Below, one piece after another: positions 12,637-24,855 of a stretch of DNA of 64,000 nucleotides; position 1 is the first letter of the stretch; each line of letters starts with the position of its first letter. The translations under genes were made by a program, and so were the position numbers. The stretch covers positions 124,001-188,000 of the forward strand of contig MU858049.1 in the NCBI GenBank assembly GCA_033297075.1, given 5' to 3'. The stretch comes from Rhypophila decipiens (taxonomy: Eukaryota > Ascomycota > Sordariomycetes > Sordariales > Naviculisporaceae). The notes under the pieces were generated by a model. The model searched no databases, was not told the origin of the DNA, and was given only the letters and a program-made list of their open reading frames with translations.

Positions 12637-15058
12637 TCAAAGCTTAGCCCTCCCCTCAATGCTCCCATGCCGCCCCTTCCCTCCCTCCCCGGTAGTGAAA
12701 TACTCCTTGATCTTTCCCCTCGCCACCTCAACAACTCCGCCATCCTCCACCGTACTGGGCACATTGACAGCCTTGTCAAACTCACCGTGCACCGCATTCT
12801 CCAACAACTCCCTCAAGACTCTGCGCAGCGTCTTGCCTGACCTGGTCTTGGGGATCATGCCTTTACCCTGGATCATGCCGCCCAACGTGGCGATGGCTCC
12901 AACTTGGCTTCTTACCAGAGATTGGATCTCGGAAAGTAGCTGGGCGTCTTGGATGCTTTCTGATGAACTTGATACAAAGGCGAAGGGCATTTGGCCCTTG
13001 AGTGCGTCGGGAATGCCGACTACGCAGGCTTCTGTTATGAGTGGGTGGGATGTTATTGCTTGTTCTAGGGTTCCTATGTTGATAGAGAAGTCAGTTTATT
13101 GGTTGGATAAGTCATGGTCATTGTCGGTGGGATAGTAATGATGGCGGTGAGCATTGTAATGGACTTGAAGGGGTCCTTCTTACCTGTGCTTAATCGATGA
13201 GCAGCAACGTTGATAATATCATCTATCAAGTCATAGTTAGCCTCCGAATTATGCTTGAGAGTAAAGAAACAAAACTTGCCAGATCTCGCCATGATATGTA
13301 TATACCCCTTCTCGTCAATATACCCAGCATCGCCCGTATCGACCCATTTGCCACCAAATCTCTTCAAATAGCCCTTGTAGAACCTCTCCTCGTCCTCCCA
13401 GAGCGTGCGAAACGCCGTAGGAGCCAAAGGTAACGCCAGGACAATATTCCCCATCTTGCCTCTGTCAACTTCGCTGCCTTCATCGTCCACAACTCTTACA
13501 TCAAAACCAGGCATCGCCTTCCCCGCGCTCCCCGGTTTAACATCCAACGGCGGATGATCTGTATACTTCCCCGACTTCCTATCCTTCCCAGCGTGCGGGA
13601 CAAGCGCAATGCCCGAGATAGGAGAGCCAGATTCAGACGACCACCAATTATCTATCACCTGAGCACCCTTCGCGCCATACCGCTTTAATAAGTCCTGATA
13701 CATGGTGATGATAGCTGGTTCGGATCGTTCTCCAGCAAGGAACAAGGCTTTTAGGTTCTTGAGCCCGCCGCGCTCGCCTATCGCCATGATGGCATTGTTA
13801 TCCGGGTCTTCTTTGCGGATAGCCCGGAGGGCGGTAGGGGCCGTGAACATGGTGTTGATCTTGTACTCGTCTACCAGGCGCCAGAAGGCGGACGCGTCGG
13901 GGGTCCCGACTGGTTTGCCTTCGTAGAGGACTGTCGCTGCGCCTGCTAGGAGGGGTGCGTAGAGCGTGTAGCTGTGGGATACGACCCATCCTATGTCGCT
14001 GAAGCATCCCATCTGTGTGCATACATACCGAACATATTAGCAAAACCATAACCATGGCCTCAGGAAATAAAAAAGAGGTGGCAGGAAAAAAAGACTTACA
14101 ACATCCCCCGGCCCATGAATCCCAAACAAATACGAAATCGACAAATGCAAACCAACCGCATGCCCGCCCGCCTCTCTCATGACCCCCTTGGGCAGCCCCG
14201 TCGTCCCGCTCGTGTAAATGATATACACCCCATCAGTCGATTTAACAGGTACACACTCCACCTTGCCCAGATTCCTAGCCCTAACACTCTTGACCAGATT
14301 CTGCCAGGACCTCTCGCCGTCGGTCTTTTTGATCGGGTGCCAGGATGCTTGTTCTCGCTGGTAGATGATGGTCTTGCTCGGTTTCCAGGACGAGAGACTG
14401 ATGGCTTCTTCTATGAAGGGGCGGTAGCTGGTCGGCGGCTTGTTGCCGTCTATGCCGCATGATGCTGTCAAGATGACGACTGGACGGGAAGCCTCTATTC
14501 GCTGGGCGAGGGCGTTGGAGGCGAAGCCGCCGAATACGACGGCGTGGATGGCGCCTAGGCGGTTGATTGCTAGGATGCCTATTAGGGTTGCTGGTATCAT
14601 TGGCACTTTTTTGAGGATTAGTATGAATTCTTTTTGGTTTTTCGATTATGGACAGTGAGTGAGGATGACTTACTGTAAACAAGCACTACATCACCCTTCT
14701 TGACGCCCTCCTGCCGAAGCACCGCAGCGAAAATCTCTACTTCATTAAGAAGCTCTTTGTATGTGATGCGCTGCTTGGTGTTGGTCACTGGGCTATCATA
14801 AAAGATGGCCGGGTTATCTCCTTGACCAGCCAGGACATGGCGGTCGATGCAGTTGTAGCATGTTGATATCTCGCCGTCGGGAAACCACTCCCAGTGATCG
14901 TGGGAGATGCCGCTTTTGAGATCCTTGGTCACATGGGCCAGTACTTTAGACGGCTTCTTGTGCCAGTGGAGATGGGAGGCTTGCTCGGCCCAGAAGGACT
15001 CGGGGTCGTTGAGGGAGTGGTGCTGGACCTCGTCTTGGGGATGGGAGGAGTCGTCCAT
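12637..15058 (-). CDS. Short-chain acyl-CoA synthetase (ACSS3/propionyl-CoA type), putative peroxisomal
   Basis: AMP-forming ligase of 699 aa that makes acetyl/propionyl-CoA from the acid, ATP and CoA. The exons are 15058-14674, 14605-14100, 14012-13280, 13222-13184 and 13073-12637; all junctions keep phase and restore expected family sequence. The N-terminal ACS cap (FWAEQA...LHWHKKPSKV) leads to the P-loop YTSGTTGLPKG (259-269) and NWWSSESGSPIS, the acyl-pocket region, which resembles ACSS3/PrpE more than cytosolic acetyl-CoA synthetase. DTGDAGYID and the C-terminal catalytic lysine in KTRSGKTLRR (K635) follow. The protein ends in AKL, a PTS1-type peroxisomal signal. Intron 3 (13279-13223) is GC-AG and is followed by a 39-nt micro-exon. 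The gene is convergent with the NACHT-ankyrin gene, their stops about 200 bp apart. Family assignment is firm; acid preference and location are inferred. Confidence 0.9.
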
Positions 15059-18000
15059 TGTTAGTCAGTCACTAGGTTGATGATATCTTGAGGTGGATGA
15101 GTTGAACTTTGCTGATTCACACTCAATTGGATGATAAGAGAGCTAAAGTTTCATTTAGAGGAGATGATAATGATGAAGAATTTAACTACATTTCTTTGTC
15201 GCTTTCACCATCATGGAGAGCTCCAGCGTCGTACTACAACCAGCTAGGGGGAGCTCTAGGGAGCTTGAGGTCGGTCTAGAGCTTCCCCCGCATTCCGCTA
15301 CCCCGACATTCACGATGGTCGGCTGCTTGGTTACCCAAGGAGAAAGTCCGGGCGATCGTGTAACGCGGGGAAATGGAGGAGGCTGATGACGGCTCGTCGC
15401 TGCTGTCGTCATTGGCCCTCGGCAGGTCAAAACCTCAACGGTTGCCGAGATGGCCTGACCACTGAGCAATTTGACGATGCTCCGACCATCTCTCGGAGGG
15501 ACGGATGAGGATTGCGAAGGATTGAGCTCCAGGCCTTCAGGATACATGGTGCTGTTCTTGCTATATCAGAAACTGGAAGGAGCTGTTCTGTTATGTCAGC
15601 CAAATTGTTCATGGTATATTGTCCCCAAGTTGTGCATAGCTATAAATTTCGATTGCGGGAGAAGAGTGGAATGATAAAAATATAAAACTGTGAGATGAAG
15701 TGTCATACTTAGGATTTCTCAGCTGTAAGGTTCAATCAATTCCTCGGTCCGACCGCTGACAGAGTTGTCGGACTGTCAGCCACCGAGGAAGAGGCTACTT
15801 TTCGTGATTGAAGTCGGTGTGCAGCATCCATCACCGGGCTGATCCAACCCAGCAGACCGGTGTCGACCTCATCAAGACCGTCGCCAAAACCTGTCCCGAA
15901 TGGTGAGGGCTGTGTGAAGTACTGTGACGAGCCCCTGGCATACACGAAACGGTCTCCTTGACGGTGTGCCAAGATGTGTTCGATAGGAGAGCCCGGGACG
16001 GCGATGACTGAAATCAAAGGAAATCCAGCTTCATCAGTCACTTCTAGGGACAACTCTCATAAGTTTTCACTATCTATCATTTTCTCAGTGAGGTAAAAAT
16101 GACATGCTCGTGTGATCACTTCCCAAAGGACTGCCCGTGCAGAAGAGCTCACCATTACTGGACATACTTGATGCTTATATCGTAAGGCTCGTGGCTAGCG
16201 TTTGCAAATTTTGGTATGAGGTTTCCTTTTCCCATACGGATACTACTGATCAGTATTGAATTCCCGTCCTCAATATCAAAGTGAAAGTGCTCTCATCTCA
16301 GGCCGATTCCATCTTCTTGTTGGAAACTCTGAAAGCTGTTCAAGTATGCGCAAAAATACCCCAAGCTAACCAATAAAGGTAATAATGAATTACGTACACG
16401 TGTAAATAAAGAGGCTGCTTGAGGGTGTGCAATTTCAGGGTCCTTCCCTTTGATTCGCGATCCAACGAATCGGGAGCTGCATCTTCATGCATCCTCGGAG
16501 GGGCGAATGGGAATGAAGCCGTGGTTTGCCAATTTGACGACATTTCCTCTTACGTGATGAGTAAACAATGAGACGCGGCATTCTGCTAAAAGTTATTTCC
16601 TCGAGAGCTGCCAATCTGGAACTTGATACGTATATAAAAAGCTGAAAGCATGGAACCGGATAGTGGAAGTGAGGAGCAGTCTATGAAGCGCTGTCACCCA
16701 AAGCTTCTTCTGGTGACGGTGAATGGCGACTGACTGCCCATGTTTAGGGGTCCAGGAGTCAGCAACTTGCCGCTGGAAGCGTGGAAATGGGGAACCTGGG
16801 GCAGCTGAAAGTCTGAACGTTAAGGACCAAAGCCAGTGGCCACTGCAGAACAGTTTTGGGTGGAATTTCCGTTTGACAGCGGGCTGAAGTCTGATGGCGT
16901 GTTGGCGACCGGAACGGCGCAAGCCCTGCATCGATAGTTTGCTGTCTGGCGCCGAATTGAGTTTAACTGGACAACCCGTCACGGTGTCACCCAATCCTCG
17001 CAATCCTCTTTCGCGATGCGCAGCTGAGGTTCCGTCAGGAATGAAATTTGACATCTGCAGGCAGGGTCGCGATCCATCACTCCCCCGCGTGCCAAGCAGT
17101 GGTCATTCATCAGCGGTGGGAGCTTCACGTCAATTGCCTTTGCCAAGCGGATTCTGTACTGTACTGTACCTGCATGGTAGATCCTGGGTTAGGTATATGC
17201 CTCGGTGGCATGGTGAAGACTGGAGAGGACAGGAGTCCGGAGGCCCCTGGGTACAGATAAATGGCCCGTCATCAACATGACACAGCGGTGATAAACATGT
17301 GCAACATTTCGGATAACCCTGTGATACTTTACCTACTGCCCAAGAGAGCCAAATCGATACCGAATTTGGCGGGTTCTGTTCTATCCCGGGGCACGAGCTG
17401 GGCAAAGATGAAGCCTTCCACAGCAGCATCTGTGCATACACTTTATCTAAACGACAAGGTAATGCCCAATGCTTACGGCAGTAAATCCACTTGATGATGT
17501 TAAGGTTCATCCCAAGCTCCAGGCGTTTGGTCTTTGGAACACTTACCGTCAAACATCGGATAAGCTTAAACTTGGAAACGGGTCGGAAGGAAAGAGGCGG
17601 CACGGGACGGGACGAACAGGTAAAACCTGGAAAGCATCACACAATGTCGAGATGGAATCCGGGACAAGGAAGAATTGAGGCTGAAAAGGTGTTTTGTTTG
17701 CAGTATCTAAGATTGTCGTTCTGTCAAGGAGAGAGTAGAGAAGTCCCAAGAAAAATACCTGTCCAACAAGCGACCGGAGAACAAGAGACCGCGTCGCAAG
17801 TGATCGCTCGCGCCAGGCAGGTCTCCGTCTCGCAATCACCATTGTCCCAAGATCTCGCTCGATGTTCCCGACATGCCCACATTCCCATCAAGAACTTTGA
17901 AACACTCCCTCCATTGCCTCCTTTTTTTGTCTTTTTCAGTGGACATCAACCTGTCACATGAGATCCCAATCTTTTCAAACGGGGGGGAACAAGACTTGAA

Positions 18001-18357
18001 AAAGGTGATCACATGTATTGGCATCCCATCCAGTTCTAAAACCGGTTCCTTGGAGTACGGTGTTTAATACCCGTCTCCCGTCCAATAACCAAAAACCCGC
18101 TCCTGTCCCAACGAAAATATGCGACGTCATGATGGTTCTATTCCCAAGAAAAACAGCTTCATCCAAAACTTTAACGCCGAGGGTATCCAATGCGTGCCTG
18201 ATAGAATGGAGGTGCGCCCCACACAACAACACACACGAACAAAGATTAACTATTAACAACTCGAAGGGAAATCGTCATATGATCGTTGGGATGAAGCGGG
18301 TCGCAGACCACTCACTCACAAACCCATTAACCACATCCTTAGACATGATTAAAGAAT
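15059..18357. other. Intergenic region without a supported gene
   Basis: This 3.3-kb space runs from the start of the acyl-CoA synthetase gene to the 3' end of the ccg-6-like gene. Only short reading frames occur. One (15736-16053, minus) looks mildly protein-like but has no ATG context or convincing partner exon. Overlapping GTACTGTAC motifs lie at 17156-17169. I see no RNA gene or transposon. Confidence 0.5.
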
Positions 18358-19104
18358 TTAGAGAAGAGCGGCGAAGCCGAGAACACCAGCGAGGGCAGCG
18401 CCGGAGAAAGCGACAGCCTTGGCGGCACCAGCGGTGACAGGGGCCTCCTCGGTGGGGTAGGTAGAAGCAGCGGGAGCGGGAGTGCTGACGCTGCCGGTAC
18501 CGGTGGGGTAGACGGGGGCCGGGGCCGGGGCCGGGGCAGTGGCGTTGGTGTAGCCGGGGGCGGAGCTATTGAGAATGTTAGCCTGGGAACTGTGGATAAA
18601 AGGGACACGCTGGTCGCCTTCCAGCTGCTCATGCAAAAACGCTTCGCTCGCTTGGGGACGCACCAGGTGTTGCAGTAGACTGACGAGACGGTGTGGACGG
18701 GGTAGGTAACGGTGCAACCGCCGGGGCACTTGGTGATAGTGAGGGTGGTAGCCTGGTTAAGAGTTAGCTTTCTGAATTCCTGAATAGATCAAGATGGTGG
18801 GATTGGAGAAGAGGCGAGCCGGGTTTTGGTAGGATCAACGTCGCGGAAGCTGCTCGGATGACCAAGTTGACCAGCTCCTTCCGTTGAATCGACCCCATCG
18901 TGACCCGCTTTCCTCTGCTCCTTCCCGGTGATTCCCACATACCTCGGAGACGGTGTAGGTCTCGCCACCGTAGGTGATCTGGGTGGGGCCAGGGCAGTAG
19001 GTGGTGACGGCAGTGACGACCTCAGTGGTGTAGGTCACGTTGCTGTAGGCATAGGCCTGGGCGCCAGCGACGGCAGCGAGAACGGTGGCAGCGGAGAACT
19101 TCAT
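18358..19104 (-). CDS. ccg-6-like GPI-anchored cell-wall protein
   Basis: Small secreted protein of 152 aa from exons 19104-18943, 18752-18664 and 18565-18358. The introns (18942-18753 with donor GTATGT; 18663-18566 with donor GTGCGT and branch CTAAC) keep frame. It starts with a signal peptide (MKFSAATVLAAVAGAQAYA). The body has a Cys-containing fungal cell-wall module (TTEVVTAVTTYCPGPTQ, ITYGGETYTVSEATTLTI, TKCPGGCTVTYPVHTVSS). Next is an Ala/Pro-rich spacer (PAPAPAPAP) and a hydrophobic C-terminus (AFSGAALAGVLGFAALL), as expected for GPI attachment. The layout matches Neurospora clock-controlled protein CCG-6 and relatives, which are abundant wall proteins of unknown molecular activity. 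The gene has a TATA-like box at a normal distance. Clock control in this species is not shown by the sequence. The GC-rich repeated proline-alanine codons may make length variable between strains. Confidence 0.85.
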
Positions 19105-19295
19105 TTTGACTGATTTGTTCGGTATTAAATTATGTACTCGAAGAGTATGTTCGTTGGATTGGATGGTATTAGAAGGGCTGGTGTGCTGTGATCGTTGAAA
19201 ACGAGTGAATGTGACTAAAAGTCAGGGTTTGAATGAGCGTGTGTGGGTGAAGAGGGAAAGAAGGAAACGGGGACAGGTTTGCGGCACCCTCGCCA

Positions 19296-19302
19296 TTATA
19301 TA
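19296..19302 (-). promoter_or_regulatory. TATA-like box of the ccg-6-like gene
   Basis: TATATAA on the minus strand, about 190 bp upstream of the ATG at 19104. This spacing fits a short leader for a strongly expressed wall-protein gene. Confidence 0.45.
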
Positions 19303-20307
19303 TCAAGCTCACAGTGGGAAGGTGGCCATGGGTCAAGTCTCCACGGCGGCATGGCTCCATGGGTGATGTGGGCTCGGAAGGGGGTTGCCCATTTCCCATG
19401 CTTGCAAGCAGTTGCAAGCAAGAAAAGATGGCGCTTCACTAGTGCCTTGGTCAATCTGTGGCGACCCGTATTTTTCTCACTGTGTGTTATTCTTTTCTTT
19501 CCGGCCTAGAATTCTTTCCGTTTTTTCTTTATTCCCTTCAGGAGTCAGCCAGGCTTACCCGTTCTCGGTGGTTCCCAGGGAATTTCACCGCACGACAGGC
19601 CCTCGAGGAGGACGGTCAAACAGCAGGCGTGGTTAGTCCAGTGCACGGTAGGGGTTGAGGCAGGGGTCAGAAAAGGGGCGTGTGGATCCGCAATAAGGAA
19701 AGTGGCAAGCATCGTCTGGGATTGGCGGGAGTTGGACCTGTTCCTGAACTGGCCTTGGCAGCAGTGGAAGCGATGATCGATGGCAGGTGCCAGCTGATTG
19801 GACTATTTTGAGCCTAGGGGCTGATAATTTCCTGAGGGGATCGCTTCTGGATGGTTGACCCCTGTCCACCCGTCTCGGGTTCCTGCATGGGGCGAACAGT
19901 TCAGGTCACTGCACCCCAACAAAGGAGGCAGGCACGAGCACTGTCAATTGCACATTCGTCGCAAACATTAACGCTGAAATTGGCTCCTCTTCGAATACGC
20001 AGATGGCTGGCAAACTATGAGAACTCCGCTGTCTCATAACTTCGTACCTGCTTGACCGTAGCGGAGTCTAGAAGATAACGGCTGACGATTCACGCCGGAA
20101 AGTTCAGACGACAAGAACAGCGGAGCTTGGCCGTGGTAAGCCCAGGATCTTGGGAGCTCTGGGAGGTGAGGACCGAAATGAGCTCGCACGGTTAAACCAG
20201 GAATGGCACAGCGAGGGAAAAGTGAGCCGCCGCTGGGAGCTTGAGATTGGTAAGGATGAACCGTCAGCCAAGAAGGCCAAGGTTAATCTGAACTTTTCGA
20301 AGACCTA

Positions 20308-20528
20308 CCGCATTCTCTCAACCGGTACGGTTTTATCCCCCCTACAACACTAGGTTCAGTGGTTGCTTGCCAAGCAATCCGAGCTGTCAACCAGATCTAT
20401 GTGCAGCTGGCGGTACTAGCAAATTTGATCAATGTCTGAGCTCCACCAGCTGGCGAGTCTTCCAGCTCCTGGATTGATTAGCCCGATCCTACAGGGGGGA
20501 TAAAACCGTATCGGTTGAGAGAATGCGG
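20308..20528. mobile_element. 221-bp TA-flanked inverted-repeat element (MITE-like)
   Basis: Two inverted arms of 36 bp (20308-20343 and 20493-20528) match at 35 of 36 positions. Each begins CCGCATTCTCTCAACCG and ends in a TTTTATCCCCCCT segment. The element is flanked on both sides by TA (20306-20307 and 20529-20530), the expected target duplication of Tc1/mariner/pogo-type transposons. The roughly 150-bp core has no coding capacity. It is best explained as a non-autonomous miniature element; the transposase family is not known from this window. Confidence 0.7.
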
Positions 20529-23190
20529 TACCAAGATCAGCCTAGTTCTTGACCCGGGAATTTTCTCCACGATACAGATGGAATCTGAAAAGAGGCGTTA
20601 TCACCCTCTCATTCACTGTTATGGATTAACGAGTCAACGATCCTTCTCACCGAGTTCCAGCGCTACGGACAGCATTCCAGGAACGAGTCAAGTTTCTGTC
20701 GACGGGAGTGACGGGAGTGACGGGAGCGTGGCAAGAGATGAACGAAACGTGGTATCTAATTCCAGTCGAGCCCCTTTCACGTCTCATAAAAAAGATGAGG
20801 AGCATGTTGGTAATTGTGTACGGCACCAGCTATTTCGGGAAACATCTTTCTCCACATCTTTTATTTACACATGCACAGTCCAGTGCACAGTGTGTCCGAT
20901 CCACCCAGAAAACATGGACGCATTCAAGAGGAACTGGTGAGAGGAGTTACTGGACAGAACCTGCTCGAAAACGTTATGATTTTATGATGGATGATCTGTG
21001 TAAACCCTGCTGTTGGTGTTGATCATCGTGGTGTTTGAAGAAAAAGACATGTGTTGATCCTGCTGACTGACGGCCGCCGTTGAACGGCCCGACAGATGAT
21101 GGTCGCAACGGCTCCAAGCAAAACGTTCGAACGTTGAAGATCCTCAAGAATATCGACAAGATTGACATGGCATCCAAGTTTTCAACAGCTCTCACGCTCC
21201 ACATCTAGAACTTTCCCATCAATAAAAACTTTGTCCATCTGTCAGCTCAGTGTGTTTTCAACCAAGCCTCCAAGAGTCCAAGAGCTTCCAAGTTCCAGGC
21301 GCTCTAGGCCAGCACCGCTGAGATGCCAATCACAATCACAAGCCATTCGCGGTGTCAGGACAAACAAATGACATTGACTGGACCTCAATTGGGAGAATTG
21401 GGGATCGGATATGAGCCCACATTGTCGGTGGGTACCTCCTCCATAATTCCCCTGGCCAACAGGGCAACATTGGAGCCTTTTTCTATTACGGAGGCGAAAA
21501 TGCCATATTAGCAGGGAAAGGTCGGGTTATTGATCAATGGATCAACGCGGAGCAGGAATCGCCAATTTACGACGTGTCGAAATGATCTGACATCGCATTG
21601 CGCGCTCTGGTTTTTTACTGACGAATTGGAGAAAACCCACAGGACATGAGTGAAAATCATGCTGACTGAGCACCCCAGTTTGGTCACTATTGGAAGGCTC
21701 GACCACTGTTGTCGTTCCATTTACGGCCTGTGGGCCGAGTTAATAGGGGAGGTATCCGTACCATCAAGGCCTGGGTGCTCTACTGTCAGCTGTCATTCTC
21801 TTTACCTCCCTCCAAGGAAGGCATCACAAAATTCTTTCGGCAAGAGCTCCGAACAGAGCAGCAGAAGCTTACGAGCTTCACCTTTCTTGCAATTTCCCAT
21901 GAAACGAGATTGCTCCGTTGCATTCGCCATGGTAAACCCAACTTTTCCACGTATAAACTATAAACAAAGCCGATCATCCATCCAGCTTGCAAGGAAATGT
22001 TCACCAGCATCCGAGCATCAAACAGTCCAGTCAGGATCTCGATTTGACGGGTGAACGGGTCGCGTCAACCTCGTGTTTCCCTGCGTAAAGTGGGCATCTC
22101 CACCCCGGATGTCGGATCCGAGCAATGAGGTCTTGATCGAATTTGGGTTTGGTCGTTTGCCTGGGTCTCTCAGGTCTCTCCGGCAGCAGCCATCCGTTGA
22201 CAACTTGGCGGGATGGCTGGATGATTTTCGTCAACTCCGGGGTTCCCTTTTTGATCATCAATTGCTCCTGGACTTGCCCCTTTTCAACATTTACGAGGCT
22301 CAATCTACAATAGTTTGTACCAAATCGCACAGGCCCGCTGGATCGATCGCCTTACGGATATTGGATCTCTTGGTATTCTATCCAGGCCCTGTCGGATCCG
22401 GACTGATGTTCAAGTTACACAAATTCCATTCCAGGCTTTTGTTGCTCGCCCTCACCCTGCCATCCCCCTTTTCACCTCTCAGTCCTCATGGAAGGCACAA
22501 GACAAACTGAAGAGGACTTCTCTCCTCCACCAACGATGATGGCTTTTCGGGATTTCCGGCCTGTTTTCAAGCTGAAAACATCCTCAAGACTTGGTCTTAC
22601 CATGTCGTGGCAATTCTGAGGGTTGGGAAAGGATGTGGAACAAATAAATCTCTCTTTCCGGAACATGGAGGGTTTATATGTCTTGGGCGGGTCGGGACGA
22701 TAATCTCTCCTTTTGGCCATGAGGATTTAAGACTCGATCTCGCACTCGCACTCGCACCCCGTAGTCGGGCTCACATTCCAGAGAGACATCGACGACAAGA
22801 AGAAACAGCAAGTTATATTTCTTCCTCGATGGTGTCCTATCTTCGGTCTGCCCCAATTGAGAGTTTGTTCTATTGAGCTGTTACGCATGTGTCAATTTCC
22901 GGTACCCCTGTAGCCCAACGCTTTGGTTCTGATGTCTCTCTCACCAATGCCCATTCTTCCTTTTATCATGCTGTCCTAGACATGAACAAAGTTGAAACGT
23001 ATTGCAAGATTTATACGAGGACGGGAGCCCGAAACGGCCGGTCTATCGCCGGCTACGGGTGTACTTGTATTAATTACTAACGGTCGAGCCGATGCCGATA
23101 TCCCAACGGGCGGGTTGCTCGGGGAAAAGAGGAGGCAAGCGGGGTGACTTCCCCCCGATCTAAAAAACGTCATTGATGCCCCGCGCCGAG

Positions 23191-23196
23191 TATAAG
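23191..23196 (+). promoter_or_regulatory. TATA-like box of the MDR oxidoreductase gene
   Basis: TATAAG lies about 200 bp upstream of the ATG at 23393. It is a plausible core promoter element; motif and spacing are the only evidence. Confidence 0.3.
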
Positions 23197-23392
23197 ACGA
23201 CATAAGAGTCCTGAATCCATAAGTTTATGCTGTTCGGTATCCCTCCTCTGGAAAAGCATTGTGAACTCAGCGGTCTTGACGGATTATCAGAACACAATCA
23301 TCACTTCAATCCATCAACAAAGCCGCGCCGGCAGAAGGTATCCGAACCAAAGCTCGCCCAACTCAACTCATACAGCCAATACCACCATCAAA

Positions 23393-24468
23393 ATGGGAGA
23401 AACAATGAAAGCAGTTGGTAAGCCATTCCACCACCGCCTCAAAGATCCTCCAACATCTCACTTACAACCCTTGATTTAGGCATCAAAAATGGCCAAGGCC
23501 ACGCCTCATCCCTCTTCATCAACCCATCCACGCCCCTCCCCAAACCACCACCAGGCCACGCCCTGATCAAGGTATCCGCCTTTGGCCTCAACAGAATGGA
23601 CTTGATCCAACGAGAAGGGCACTACCCGCTCCCTCCGCAAGCCCCCTCAACCCTAGGCGTCGAATTCAGCGGCACCATCCGCTCCTTTGGCTCCGAAGAC
23701 AAGCAGGGCTTCTCCATCGGCGACGAGGTCTTTGGGCTCGCCTACGGAGGCGCCTACGCAGAGTACATCTCCGTCTCGGTCAAGATGCTGCTACACAAGC
23801 CTTCTCACCTGTCTTTTATCCAGGCGGCGGGGATCCCAGAGACGTGGATAACCGCCACGCAGGCGTTGCATTTCGTCTTAGGCATCACCAAGGGCAAGTC
23901 TATCCTCTGGCATGCTGGGGCGTCGGGGGTATCTATTGCCGGGATCCAACTCTCCAAGCTGGCAGGGGCAAGTGCCATTTATGCTACCGCCGGAAGTCCC
24001 GAGAAATGCGAGTTCATTGAAAAGGAGCTTGGGGCGACCAAGGCGTTTAATTACAGGGATGGGTCGAAACCTTGGGATCAGGAACTTCTCAAGGTTACAG
24101 GGGGAAAAGGTGTCGATCTCATTGTTGATTTCATAGGAGCGGATTACTTTTCCAAGAATTTGGATGTAGTGGCCCGGGAAGGGAGGATCGTTCTGCTGGG
24201 TCTGATGAGCGGGAGTGTCGTCCCAAAGGCTGATATCGGGAAATTGCTGTACAAAGCTGCCAGAATAGAAGGGAGCACGTTGCGGAGCAGGGATGAAGAA
24301 TATCAGGGCCGGTTGAGAGACAAGTTGGAGGATTACCTGCCCCAGTTTGAGAGTGGGGAGCTCAAGATCTTTATTGATACTGTGTTTGATTGGAATGATA
24401 TCGTCAAGGCGCATGAGCTGCTGGAGGCGAACAAGACTATGGGCAAGATTATATGTACTATATCGTGA
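23393..24468 (+). CDS. Quinone oxidoreductase-like MDR protein (zeta-crystallin/TP53I3 type)
   Basis: NAD(P)H-dependent medium-chain dehydrogenase/reductase of 337 aa. Exon 1 (23393-23417) encodes only MGETMKAV plus one base. After a 62-bp intron (23418-23479, GTAAGC...TAG), exon 2 runs 23480-24468. The GroES-like N-domain includes GLNRMDLIQREGHY (about 44-57) and GVEFSG (68-73). The nucleotide-binding Rossmann motif is HAGASGVSIAG (153-163). Residues that would bind zinc in alcohol dehydrogenases are absent, as usual for quinone oxidoreductases, which reduce quinones or enones to limit oxidative stress. Its 3' end faces the dienelactone hydrolase 3' end, about 390 bp away. The natural substrate cannot be read from sequence; a role in secondary metabolism cannot be excluded, but no cluster partners are nearby. 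Confidence 0.9.
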
Positions 24469-24855
24469 GGGTTGGTATGTTGATAGGCTGCCTTGGGGTT
24501 GTGGTGATTCAATCCAGTTCATGGCCGTTTTTTTTTCATTGTGAAGAGCGTTTGGTTGGTCTTGTCATCCACTTTCTGTTTATGGAAAAGATTTCATCCG
24601 GCCTACGTTCATGAAGTTGGTGGATATAGAGTCATTGTCAGACTCGAACTAACAAGTTGATGGCCAGGCAAACGTGCTTCCAAGCCAAATAAAGCACAAA
24701 TGTCAGCACCCAGCCGTAACATAAAAAAAGACCATCCTGGCAATATTCGTGAGCCAAGGGAAACCCGGAAAATACAAAGCTGAGAAAGCAAGGATCCCAG
24801 AACGCCATCGCCAGTCCTTCTCGTTCCTTAAGTTGGGCATAACGCATAATTTACT
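24469..24855. other. Short tail-to-tail spacer
   Basis: This 387-bp space lies between two convergent genes and presumably contains both 3' untranslated regions. Nothing else is recognised. Confidence 0.6.

Larger units (their letters stand above)
19105..23392. other. Intergenic region between divergent genes, holding a MITE
   Basis: This 4.3-kb space lies between the start of the ccg-6-like gene (minus) and the start of the MDR oxidoreductase (plus). It holds the inverted-repeat element at 20308-20528, a 9-bp tandem repeat (GACGGGAGT twice plus one variant, 20701-20727) and TATA-like boxes near each gene. The remaining reading frames are short and show no recognisable protein. Confidence 0.55.

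Noticed and set aside
15736..16053. Minus-strand open frame of 105 codons with protein-like composition
   Set aside because: It starts at TTG, no convincing exon joins it to the 16340-16543 frame, and no domain is recognised.
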